Assembly: GCF_004359215.1 (NCBI RefSeq)
Contig: NC_090620.1
Span: 2,259,514 to 2,323,513, forward strand
Length of the DNA stretch: 64,000 nucleotides
Reading direction: 5' to 3'
Origin: Bremia lactucae
Lineage: Eukaryota; Oomycota; Peronosporomycetes; Peronosporales; Peronosporaceae
Below the pieces are notes generated by a model that made no database searches, was not told where the DNA came from, and saw only the letters and a list, made by a program, of their open reading frames with translations. A program made the position numbers and the translations under genes. Below are positions 1 to 10,400 of this stretch, piece by piece; the first letter of the stretch is position 1, and each line of letters begins with the position of its first letter.

Positions 1-475
1 TTGTCTTTGACGGCCTCGAACACTCGTTCGATGGCCTGTCCTCTTCATTATAGACTGATCCAAAGGTCACTCGTTTAGACGAGCCTTTGATCGTCCTAAA
101 CTGTCGGGTACTCGTTGTTCGAGTCACTGCGACCTTTTTCTGGGAAGAAAGTGCCGTTGCTGTCCTGGCTAACGCACTCCTTCCAACCGCACCAGGCTCT
201 AGGGTCTGTGTCGGTTCATGCGACGCTTGACTTCCTGTCAGCGCGCCGGCTACTGCCACAGGCTTTTGGCTCTGTGCAGGACAATCGGACGCATGACTAC
301 TTGTCATCGTCCTCTCACTACCCCAGTCTCCACGAGCTGGGTAGGAATTGGTGACGATTGGCATCCCGTCAACTATTCCTCAAGTGTGTTCTACACGATA
401 TCAGTTGCAGACGCACATCCTTCCCAGGGTCCTGCGTAGAGTTGAAACTGTGCGCGATTGACCACTCTGGTGACG
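1..475 (-). pseudogene. Ty3/gypsy pol fragment (protease to RT linker), minus strand
   Basis: By eye this stretch matches the reverse complement of about 54,050-54,565, which lies between the protease and reverse transcriptase of the gypsy element further right. Shared landmarks include the run around 'ctgatccaaa...cactcgtttagacg' and the block reading 'ctccacgagctgggt'. No frame is open for long, so this is a decayed fragment. It is cut by the window edge, and the rest of the element may continue to the left. Confidence 0.6.
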
Positions 476-527
476 TTGGTATGCGTCACCCGGAACTAAG
501 TGGTCGCGAAGGGAAGAGTGTGCTAGT

Positions 528-1660
528 TTGCATCATCAGGAAAGGAGTGATTTTAGGGAGCGCTACAGAAAAGAGGCCTGGTTGCCCTCTAAGTATAACC
601 TAAGTCGTTTGTCTGGTATGACCAACGATCGATATTATATTACGCTATTCGACTCATTCAGGCTTAACAAGCCTAGACGTAATTCTTCATCGATGCCTTT
701 TTCCGGCATCGGTGGTACTCTTCTAAACGGGCAAAGGATGTCAAACCTTTATTCCAAGATTGGACAGCATTTGTACAGAATGTACAAAACACATCTGGCC
801 TGATGAGCTAAATGCTTTCCGTGAACGGTTCAAGAAACGGACCGTAGTCGGTGCACGCTATAAGTTGAACCGTTTGTCTAGAGAGGCAGAAATTTCTTGC
901 CTCTCGTGGGGGACTCCTGCCCATAGTGTTTTAAGAGTGCAATTCATGCCCCTAAGGAAGCATATTTCTTCAACGATCCTCATTGGAGGACTCTCATCTC
1001 TTACGAGATGGGTCAAGGGTTCGAGAACCTCCAACCCCTCTACGATCGTGGGAAGCGCTCGTTCTCCGATGGACCTTCTGCATGGGTCTCGTCGTACTGC
1101 AAGACGATAGCCGGAACGTCCAGTTTCAGTTAAAAACGAGGCTTCCAACTATTGTGCGAGTGGTTGATATCCTCGCCAAGAACGAGATAATTCGTTCCAT
1201 CTTCTTTTACCACACGGTGGTTCGAGAAGCTTTCAGCAAGAAACGTTTCTTACCACTCGAATCCGTCAATGAATGTAGAGGGGGAGAAAAGATCGGGTTT
1301 GCCTCGTTTGACGAACCCGGATCGACATCATGATTTGGGTCACACCCTTTACTAGTTGAGGGAGTATTTTTATCATGAGCGATCCTGTCGCCGCGAAATA
1401 ACGGTGACGGTTGATAATGTTTCCCGTGACCAGTTGAGAAATGGTGCGCAGGTTGCGACTGGTCAGCTGGCGAAAGAAAGGACACATCAGTCCCTTCAAA
1501 ATGAGCTGGTGACAGCTCGTCAGAAGATCTTTTCCTTGGAGGAACGATTGGATTGTCTGTTTGAAGAGAATCAGACTTTGTTCCGAGACAATAAGACTTT
1601 GTCTCGGAACCATCGGCCTTTGGCGGATGCCCTAGAACATTCCGGTATAATTTAGAATCG
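528..1660 (+). pseudogene. Antisense accessory ORF of a gypsy element (conserved Y-L-R-L-S block plus coiled coil), decayed
   Basis: Three plus-strand pieces in different frames look like parts of one protein. The first (528-803) carries RERYRKEAWLPSKYNLSRLS. The second (about 760-960) carries RARYKLNRLSRE-type sequence, followed by a C-x-x-W-G motif. The third (1356-1655) is a heptad-rich coiled coil containing LEERLDCLFEENQTLFRDN. A related block occurs at 61,411-61,620, followed by a coiled coil at 61,995-62,160. All of these lie opposite or beyond the end of gypsy pol on the minus strand. I know no named domain for it. It could be an additional ORF of the element or a captured gene. The frameshifts make this copy non-functional. 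Confidence 0.45.
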
Positions 1661-3490
1661 GAAGAAGCCTCATACTGATGGTACGGGTGGAGAATCGGAA
1701 GAAGCCTCGTACTGATGGTACGGGTGGAGACGCCCAACATAAAAAGAATCGGAAGAAGCCTCGTACTGATGGTACGGGGGGAGACGCCCAACATAAAACG
1801 TAGGATGCGTACGCATTCTTCGAGGCATCTCGATCGTGTACGCATTGCCTTGGCGATGTAGTACACGAAACAAGCCGATATACCTGGCATTATTTATTAC
1901 TGCCTACATTTGTCATACATGTTTTTACAGGTTTACCGTAGACAGTAGGACTAGGCCATTAACATTTAATGAAAGTATGTTTGCCCTTCCTTTTTTGTCA
2001 GAGTTCCGTTTCTGTCGGTCCTCAGCATCAGCAATAGAAGTCTGTACAAAAAGGACCACTGCTTCTCGAGCCAACATGAAATCACCTGCTGACTCGGTTT
2101 TATTTTTGTTAGTAGTGCGACCGGCTCGCACTGCGGGGATATCAATCTCTTCATTATTGATTGTATTATCGTACTCATAAATGATTTTGTTTTCGATGCT
2201 GAGTCTTTCAGTATCGTTGTCCAAGTCAGTAATAGCATTATTGTTATTACTGAGTTTGTCCACTTTAATGTTAAGTAAATCAACATTAGTATCCTTCGCA
2301 TTGACCTTAGGGCTAATCCTTGATGAGCAAGAGCTAGAAGATTCTTTGCTCGAGCGAGTCCCTCCACCCCTTGAATAAGAGTTACTCTCAAACAAGGTGG
2401 ATTTACGAAAGTGGCGTGAGCCATACACGAAAAGCGGTGTATGCTTTGTAGAAGCATGCACTGAATTGTTGATGGCAAATTTTACCATCGGCTAGAACTC
2501 GCTCCAACTCATAAAAGAGTGGACGTATCCGCGAAGTATCTCTTCGAGAATACCGGTTGCCTGCTCCGTCTGACCATCTGTTTCAGGATAATCAGAAGTT
2601 AACATTTTCAACTGTGCCGAGTGATTTAAAAACAGTTTGCCAAAATTCCGCCGTTAATCTAGGGTCTCGATCTAAGACCAGTTCGCGGGTAGCCCATGGA
2701 GTCGTAATATCATGTCAACAAAGATTTTAGGATATCCTTTGGCTGTGATCGACTCCGGTGCTGCAGCAACATGTACCATCTTGCTGAAACGATTAACAAA
2801 ATCAAGAAGAATACATTGTTCTTATGTTCGTCGTCAGGAAATCCGAAGACGAAGTCCATGACTACAGCTGCCAACACGTTGCCCGAAAGGGACGAGGTCG
2901 TAACGGAGCACGGGATGAAGCACTGGGCTTCACCCGTTGACAAACTTCGCAAGCACGTATGCACTTGCGGACAAACTCATACTGGTGTGGCCAGTAGAAG
3001 TCGCAACTAATTGTGAGATAGGTCTTCTAACGCCCACGATGACCACTTATTGGTGTCGTGTGGCACTCATGTATGATGCGTAAACGCAAATCATTATGGG
3101 TGGGGATGACGACACGAAGTGTGTCGCCAGCAATGGCTGCGTAATACAGTAACCCATTGCGTGTTGTGTATCGATCTGTTGAGGATCTATACAATTTCGA
3201 CAATACTTTTAAGGATTGTTGGGATGAATATTTACGGTACTCCGTCAACCCTTTAAGAGCCTTGTGTTCTTGTTAATCTCTTCTGACGTCGTCGAGAAAT
3301 GCTAACGACGGAACACTTATTGTTGCAACAGTGGTCTCATGCTTATTGTTAAATTGCGCAGCTGGCCTAAAATCGGGCCGGCGCGAAAGGGCATCAGTGA
3401 AGACATAAATCCGTCCTAATTTAAACTCCCCGGAGAAGCTATACTCTGCGAAGAAAGACAACCATCTCGACATTCTTTGCGAGATGTGTG
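1207..3490 (-). pseudogene. Ty3/gypsy pol remnant: RNase H end, integrase, linker, start of chromodomain
   Basis: Read right to left, the minus strand gives: the end of RNase H with the DALSRRPDF motif (3273-3473); the integrase zinc-binding region ending SGHRGR (3027-3248); integrase core with VMDFVFGFPDDEHK (2710-2964); the integrase C-terminal part with FAINNSVHAST (1925-2488); and the integrase tail FRVLHRQGNAYTIEMPRRMR. The tail runs into an open linker reaching PPLHSLTDSSGKKRFL, the usual start of the chromodomain region (1207-1890). Gag, protease and RT are missing because an LTR abuts the RNase H end at 3492. Several frameshifts are present. Similarity to the 61.5-64 kb element is strong. 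Confidence 0.85.
1654..1797 (-). repeat. Three tandem copies of a 37-53 bp unit in the integrase tail
   Basis: The unit begins 'gaatcggaagaagcctc' and ends 'ggtacgggtggaga', with an added 'cgcccaacataaaa' in the second and third copies. On the minus strand it encodes repeated FYVGRL-PYHQYEASSDS, which normally occurs once at the end of gypsy integrase. Confidence 0.85.
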
Positions 3491-3491
3491 G

Positions 3492-4044
3492 TGTAGGCGG
3501 GCACGTCGTAATGCGGCCACGCTCTTCTTAGACACACACCCTAGCACAGCGAGGAAGCGGTTTAACCTGCTTCTCTTGCGTGCAGTGAGGTAGTTGTGGT
3601 AGTCGCGTTAGCGACCTCACCAAACACACTAAGTACTCCGGTTAAGTGTCGTCACGGGAGCGGTAATCCGTCTCCTCGTGCGCACTTACCAAGTAGGAAG
3701 TATTTTTCAGACTGATTTATATTTAATCGTATTCATATAAATCCTATTTTTACCAATTAAAATGTCATCTCTATAGATAACACTTAATATGTATTGCGAG
3801 CGTATCTTTCTAGATACCTCGCGTAACGGATGTCGCTAGCCGTCATCACGGATGACGCTGGGCGTCATCTCTCCTAATGTGAATGCACCCATGTGCATGA
3901 CATCCACAAGGGTTGGTCACAAATGTGCACCACACCCGAGTGTTGGGTCTAATTACTATTATTTAGTAATTGACCATCCCGTTATGTACACCAAGTGAAC
4001 TAAACGGGGACTGTGAAACATTAGGGCAATTTTAGCCCGTTACA
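3492..4044 (-). repeat. LTR of gypsy family 1, reversed
   Basis: On the minus strand it starts TGTAACGGGCTAAAATTGCC and ends CCGCCTACA, so it has TG...CA ends. It is homologous over its length to the plus-oriented LTRs at 51,984-52,529 and 59,421-59,905. It sits directly against the RNase H fragment of the pol remnant to its left, with no primer-binding site or gag between, so it is either a solo LTR inserted there or the product of a large deletion. Confidence 0.8.
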
Positions 4045-4045
4045 T

Positions 4046-4195
4046 TCGGTAGCTAAAGACCCTTACCACTTGGGTGTGGTTCACATTGTGACCCACCCTT
4101 GTGTATGTGATGTCCCTGAGGGCATTCAGATTAGCGGGATGACGGCTAGCGTAGGTCGCTCGCAATACATTTAAGTGTTTATCTACACAGTCTCG
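4046..4195 (+). repeat. Inverted partial copy of gypsy family 1 LTR
   Basis: The block 'cacttgggtgtggttcacattgtg' through 'gggatgacggctagcg' and 'atctacacag' matches the interior of the plus-oriented LTR at 52,085-52,260. It is therefore opposite in orientation to the LTR it touches, so the two form a palindromic pair. Confidence 0.6.
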
Positions 4196-4780
4196 AATCA
4201 TATCTACTAGATTGTTGCAAATTTAACTTTTATAGTGACCATAACTTGCCCGGTATATCAAATTCTTATCCATCCTAAATTTCTAAAGGCTTGTGTTTTC
4301 CATAAAACGCAGATCAATGCTTGACTAAACCGAGATCTTAACATCCTTTTGCTGGCCTTAATGCCGCCGCGGATCTGTAAACAACATTTTTCGATTCCGG
4401 ACACCGTTCAGAAAAGGCAAAGCTTCGTGCTAAAAAAAATTCTGACACACGTGTCTAATTGCCAAAAATAACGGGCACGATAGATAGCGATAGCTAGGTC
4501 AATTGAACACTAAAACTAAAAGTTTTTTATTTCTAAGCGTTCCGTGCGCTCGAAAGTCTTATGCAGCGATCGGTAGGGTGGAGTCATAGTAGCTCGAAAA
4601 TAATTTTTAGGTACACGATCCGCGTCTTTCCAAGACAAGCACTTTGGCGTAAGATTTTCGCGACATTTTTTCAAGTACATGACCGTTTTGAGTTCTTATA
4701 GTTTGACTAACTTAACAAACCATTAGATGCGATTAGAAATGCGTTTCAATTCAACCTTGCACACTCAGCTTCTTAGACTT
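4196..4780. other. Intergenic stretch downstream of GPI, nothing recognised
   Basis: AT-rich sequence between the LTR debris and the stop codon of the isomerase gene. I see no open frame, RNA gene or repeat I can support. It should contain the 3' untranslated region of the minus-strand isomerase gene at its right end. Confidence 0.6.
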
Positions 4781-6451
4781 CTAAGCCTTGTACGCCAGGT
4801 ACGTCTCCAAGATGGAAGTGGTAGCGCTATTGAACCCTTCGATAGGTTGATTTTCCGTACGTGAGGCATTTAATTGACGACGCACTTGCTTTGCAAGCAC
4901 CTTTCCGAGCTCAACACCCCACTGGTCAAAGCTGTTAAGGCCCCAAATGGCACCCTGGACAATCGTGCGGTGCTCGTAGAGAGCAAGTAGCTGACCAGTT
5001 GAGTAAGCATCAAGCTTTTTAAATAGCAGCGAAATCGACGGACGATTACCGGGAAAGAATTTGTGCGTCCGAAGGTTTTCCGGCACACCTTCGGCTATAA
5101 GGTCATCAATAGATTTACCATAAGCCAAAGCGTCTGGCTGGGCAAAAAAGTTCGACATGAGTTCGTCGTGATTCGACACGGACTCACCCGCAAGTTGTAT
5201 GGGGTTTTGCGACTCACAAAATCCTAAGAAATCACACGGCACGACTCGGCCTTGATGAATGAGTTGGTAGAAAGAATGCTGACCATTCGTGCCAGGCTCC
5301 CCAAAGTTGATTTCGCCCGCTTCAAACGGAAGCGTATTGCCTTCCATTGTCACGCGCTTGCCATTGCTTTCCATGTCTACTTGTTGAATGTGAGCTGCAA
5401 AGCGCATGAGTGCCTGGGAGTAAGGTAGCAACGCGCGTGAGCTGTGGCCTAGAAATGACGAGTTCCACACGCCAAGGAGACCCATGATAACAGGCAAATT
5501 CTCGCGTAGTGGTGTCTGTAGCAAATGATTGTCCATAGCATGGGCACCCTCTAAAAAGTGTTCTACGATATCAAAGCCATATTGGAGAGCAAGCGGGAGG
5601 ATGCCAACAGCGCTGGTGACGCTAAAACGGCCCCCCACCCAGTCCCAGAAACCAAAGATGTTTGCGCGGTCGATGCCAAATTGCTGTACAAGTGGCACTG
5701 CTGAGCTCGCCGCTACCATATGCTTTGCCACAGCATCTGTCTCGCTGCTTCCTTTCGTTGTGAGGTCATCCACGAGCCATTTCCGTAGCGTACGGGCATT
5801 CAACATGGTCTCTGCGGTCGTGAAGGTCTTGGATACAATTACTACGAGAGTCTCTTCGGGGTTTAGACCATTAATGGCACGAGCGACATCGACGGGGTCC
5901 ACGTTAGCCAAAAAGCGAAGGTTGCGGCCTTGTGCACTTGCCTTCGCAATAGGTTCGTGACGCAGAGCTTCAAAGACAAACTCGGGACCGAGATAACTGC
6001 CACCAATGCCAACCGAGATTACATTTTGAAGCGGTTTTCCTGTCACGCCCACGAATTTTCCGTCACGCACATTGGTGGAAAACGCACGGATAGCGTCTAG
6101 TACTTTATGCACGTCGGGCACAACGTCGTGTCCATCAACAAGTATTTTTTGCGTCTTGGGGGCGCGGAGAGCCATGTGCATCACTGCACGATCCTCCGTG
6201 GCATTGACATGTTCCCCTGAGGCGATAGCCTTTAGTTTTTCCTTTAGCTTAGCGCTATTAGCAAGCTCAAACAGCAGATCGAGTGTTTTGGACGTGGCAT
6301 TCTGACGCGAATAATCGAGATATATATTCTGCTGCTCCACGCGCATAGAAGTATTGCGTGCATCGTCTGTGAGAAGCTCGCGCAAGTTCGTTTCTTTGAT
6401 TTCAGCAACGTGCTCAGCGAGAGCTTTCCAGGCGGGAGTGTCGTTAATCAT
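4781..6451 (-). CDS. GPI: Glucose-6-phosphate isomerase
   Basis: Cytosolic enzyme of glycolysis and gluconeogenesis that interconverts glucose 6-phosphate and fructose 6-phosphate. The single-exon ORF of 556 residues matches the usual family length. Both family signatures are intact: [16 protein letters not shown] at about 268-283 and [10 protein letters not shown] at about 508-517. Residues expected for catalysis are present: Glu361 in DMESNGK, His392 in TNGQHSFYQ and Lys517. The SIS-domain start [13 protein letters not shown] is near 145-157. The start at 6451 gives the expected N-terminus, with an acidic helical region before the first SIS domain. There is no signal peptide, and the C-terminus (YLAYKA) is not a classic peroxisomal tail. 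The PHD-finger gene lies head to head with it about 1 kb away. Confidence 0.97.
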   Translation of the reverse strand: MINDTPAWKALAEHVAEIKETNLRELLTDDARNTSMRVEQQNIYLDYSRQNATSKTLDLLFELANSAKLKEKLKAIASGEHVNATEDRAVMHMALRAPKTQKILVDGHDVVPDVHKVLDAIRAFSTNVRDGKFVGVTGKPLQNVISVGIGGSYLGPEFVFEALRHEPIAKASAQGRNLRFLANVDPVDVARAINGLNPEETLVVIVSKTFTTAETMLNARTLRKWLVDDLTTKGSSETDAVAKHMVAASSAVPLVQQFGIDRANIFGFWDWVGGRFSVTSAVGILPLALQYGFDIVEHFLEGAHAMDNHLLQTPLRENLPVIMGLLGVWNSSFLGHSSRALLPYSQALMRFAAHIQQVDMESNGKRVTMEGNTLPFEAGEINFGEPGTNGQHSFYQLIHQGRVVPCDFLGFCESQNPIQLAGESVSNHDELMSNFFAQPDALAYGKSIDDLIAEGVPENLRTHKFFPGNRPSISLLFKKLDAYSTGQLLALYEHRTIVQGAIWGLNSFDQWGVELGKVLAKQVRRQLNASRTENQPIEGFNSATTSILETYLAYKA

Positions 6452-7478
6452 GGGAGGAGATTGAGTCGCAATTTGACAGCAAAAATGGATTTGACGAAAA
6501 AGAGCATTGTTGATCGGTATCGCTTTTTAACAAGCATACTTTACTTTTGTTTTACAAATTTGCCAACGGTAGATACCCTGCCACTACAGGTATTTACCGG
6601 TTTCTTTTTATGAGTGCCAAAGAAATCATCACGTACATAAGTTCTCCGCTGGTTCAATCAACTTACCCGTGGTGCTTGCAGCTTGGTTGCTGTGTCCTAT
6701 GGTATACGGATTTAAGCCGAAAATTTAAATTAGCGAGACTTGACGCGTAGTAGAAACATAGATCAAAATTACGCTCGAAAGTATCGAAAGCTTCGTGGAA
6801 AGAACAAGAGCGCGTAAAAGAAGGGATTGGATTACCATGTATGTGAACCTGCCACACCCTGATTATTGTCCTGCCTCTGTATCTAAACCAGAAAAATGAA
6901 ATTAATTCAACAGCCACGGACAAACTACGATTGTAGGGATTAAGTATAGTGAATAACACTATTGCTTACGCATCCAGACCATGAGCCCATAACCAATAAT
7001 CCGATAATTTGCGGATGCTCTAATATTCAATGGCAAGCTCCATTTCATCATGCAACTTGACTTTGACGGATGCCCAACCCTAATGTTGATTGAAAGCAAA
7101 TTGATGTGGCAATTGTACATACTTGATGGAATGATAGCGACTTATCCGGCTCGAAATTGAATTGAAACAGCGTATCTTTTCTTCTCGGGCTCGGTAGCTG
7201 CAGATTAAATTTATTTTTTTGCCAACCTCAAAATTAAGAAAACGAGCTACTTGAAGACTTCTATACAAACTCTAAAGATAGTTTCTCGCTCCTCGAAGAT
7301 AAAGAACTTTTCGGAGCATACTTATAATATTGTCCCGTCTATTAATTATGATCTGCCAGCAAGATGGACTAAAGATACTCGTACATTTCCAGAAGTTGGT
7401 ACTAATCGAATACCTATGTATTTTAATGTACTTCTTAAGTCCGATTGCCGACGCGGGAATAAAACTGCGCTGGTTGCC
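6452..7478. promoter_or_regulatory. Divergent intergenic region between GPI and the PHD-finger gene
   Basis: The isomerase reads left and the PHD protein reads right from this roughly 1 kb, so it must hold both promoters and 5' untranslated regions. I see no confident oomycete initiator or upstream ORF of note. An in-frame ATG at 7251 extends the PHD ORF by 76 codons, but that extension looks like translated leader. Confidence 0.5.
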
Positions 7479-10400
7479 ATGACTTCGGCGATACTGTCGG
7501 GGCCCTGTTGCATTTGCATGAACCTGGACGACGAGCAAGGGACATTTCTTGTGCAATGTATTCGCTGTAGTAATTGCGTTCATGTTAAGTGTTACGGTGT
7601 CAGTATCGAGGGCGGTGATGCAACCTCTTGGCTCTGTCAGGCCTGTGAATACGCGACTTCGGCTCCTTCGCCACGCCCAACGCCGCAATGTGCAGTGTGT
7701 CCGATTGCTGGTGGTGCACTGCGGCTCACGGATCAGCGTGACGTGTGGTGTCACTTACTGTGTATAAATTGGATTCCAGAGCTGTACCACAGCTTGTCTG
7801 GCGCAATGGATGAAGCCGTACAGATCTCGCTACTGGACAAAAGCCGCAGTACACTGCGCTGTTTAATCTGTGGTTTGCGTGGTGGCTGCATCCAGTGCGT
7901 CAGTGGACGTTGTGCCAAGGCTTTTCACGTCTTGTGTGCCTTCCGGGCGCCGTCCTCGCTCCTCTTTACCGGCTATAACGCACAGAATCAACAGGTGTAT
8001 CACTGCAAGACGCATCTTTCAGACGTTGTTAGCACAAAATACGAATTAGTGGATAATTCGTGGCGTGCCGTGCCCGAGGTTCAGCAATACGTGGAGGAAC
8101 ATCCACCGACGCTTGAGTCCAAGTGTCGCTTTTGTAGTAATAAAGTCACACTACCAAATAAAGAAGGACATGAGACACAATGTCTGCTTGGATGGAAGGC
8201 ACGTAGCGATGCTTTTAAGCGAAAGCAGGAATTGTACCGATTAGGAGCACGGCCCGTTGAGATTTCGTATTCGCTTGTTAACAAGTCGCCAGCTAAGAAA
8301 CGAAGTAATAAAGTAAGGAGCTCGAGCATCCCTAGGGCACGCAAAAACAATGGAGATGTTCACGGCATATTCAAGCGACAGAAAGCGCCGATGCGGCCAT
8401 GTCGAGACTGTGGAGAACAGGTGAAAGAGACGTTAATGATGGGTCATTTACGAAATAGCTGTTCAAAGCAAAGACATCATCAAAAGCATAAAATATCTCC
8501 GCGAAATGGCTTGCACGAAAATGAGGAGGCAGCCGATTTAACGGATGTTTTGTTTGCGTCGTGGCCAGGGCAAAGCAGTGGCGCTCCCATGGATTCCACG
8601 CACTTTTGGAAGGTGGTGGATCGGCACTTTTATTCAAGTAGCGTGCTGGAAAAGAAGCGTATGCGGCAATTGTCAAAGAGCTTGTGTGGAATTAAACTCG
8701 AAGATTTGGCCAAAGTGATTCGTCGTCGGCCTTCTCAAGCATCGGACATTCACTGCCGAGACACGATGCGATTGGAACGAAGTACGGAGAACCCGATACA
8801 GACACTAGCATTGAAAAAATGTGCGCACAAGTGCGACTTCTTAATGCGAGCGAGTCACTGTCGTTGTCTATCTGATTCTTTTGCTCAACCAATGATCGAA
8901 ATTCGTCACTTTTCCGAGAGCTCGCTGTCACTTCCGCTGGAGCCAACAAGTGTGCCAGACGGTGTCCAAGCAATGGTGCATGTTCAGTTTCAGAATGGAG
9001 AGAAGACGACACTGCATTGCACTTACACAATGCTCGTTTCTCGGGATCCTGCGATGCATCAGCACGCAGTCGAGAATGGTACATTTGGGACTTCGTTTCA
9101 GCATGATGCCGTATCGACGTTAGCTGGATTTGACATGCAAATAATGAAAGTTCCCTTGGAAGCGGATACCAAACTATTGATTTCTCTTGATTCTTGTATT
9201 GAAATTCCTCTGGATTATACTTTGGAGACTCTGTGTCAGGCACCTGGTCCTGTTGATGACGAGTTATTGACTGATGAAATGACACCTGCAATTAATTTAT
9301 TAATGGATCATCTTACAAATACGACGGAGCACAACCGATATCGCATTCGTACGTTGTATAAAAAAGTTTTACGGGATGAAGGTCGCAATCGCATCTTTCA
9401 GCTTTCAGCGCAAATCACAGACATGTATTACCGTGAATTTGCTTTATGGAAGCGGCTCTGTTCAAGCTTAGTAGTTGGCTATAGACTTATCGCAGAGGAT
9501 CCTCAAGCACTTGAAAGGGACGAGCAAGAAGAATTAACAGAAGACGAGGATAACGCTGTGGATGATGGGACTTGCGTCGTGTGTTTCGATGGTCAGTCCC
9601 CCGAAACCAATCCAATTATTTTCTGCGATCGTTGTGAGCTCGCAGTTCACCAGCGCTGTTACGGAATGGCGAAGGTGCCCAGTAGTGAATTCATTTGCGA
9701 TCGATGTCGAGCGACAAAGGAAGGGCTTGACCCAGCGAGGGATGTGTTCTGCCAACTATGTCCATTAAGCGACGGGGCTTTTAAACGTACTCTTGATGGC
9801 AAATGGGTGCACGTAGTGTGTGCATTGTGGTGTCCAAAGGTGTGGATTGGAAACTTGTTCGAGCTGTCAGACATTAGCTTAGTCGGATCATTAACCGAAG
9901 CTCGTTTTTTTAATCCGGTTGAAGAGATCGAAGGACGGGTAGCTCAAGCCTTGGGTGGACAACACGTTGCTTCAAAACACGATGAAATTCGTGTGATTGA
10001 GCTAGGAAGTCTTTGCGTACACTGCCGAGTCGCATGTGGACGCACGATCCAATGTTGCTATCCTGGATGCTCTACGTCATTCCATCCACTATGCGGATGG
10101 TATGACGGTCTCCCGATGACAATTTCATTACGAGACGAGAGGTACATCTACGCCGGTGGAGGAGCAGGACTGCAATTTCAATTGTTCTGCTCAGGCCATT
10201 TGCCCCCAGAGTTTTCTGTTGCTGAGCAGCTTGCTCAGCGACGTCGGCGGGCACGGTTCCGTATTGATTCGTATTTTGTAATATGGAACAAAGACAATTA
10301 TACTAGTGCAGTGAAAAATAAAAGCCGGAGTGAGGAGTCGGCTTATTTATCCGGTTCCATTGTCCAGGCTGTGCTTTCGGCAGAAACCAAGTCCTTTGCA

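Noticed and set aside
1207..1890. 227-residue minus-strand ORF as a host gene
   Set aside because: It begins with the gypsy integrase tail and ends in the chromodomain start, so it is retroelement pol.
2181..2378. Short leucine-rich frame that could pass as a secreted effector signal peptide
   Set aside because: It lies antisense to gypsy integrase and no RxLR or similar motif follows. No credible RxLR or CRN effector was seen in the window.
5529..5960. 143-codon plus-strand frame opposite the isomerase
   Set aside because: Shadow of the well-supported GPI gene.
7251..7478. 76-codon N-terminal extension of the PHD protein
   Set aside because: In frame, but the sequence lacks protein-like character and the methionine at 7479 has better context directly before the first zinc finger, so I treated it as leader.
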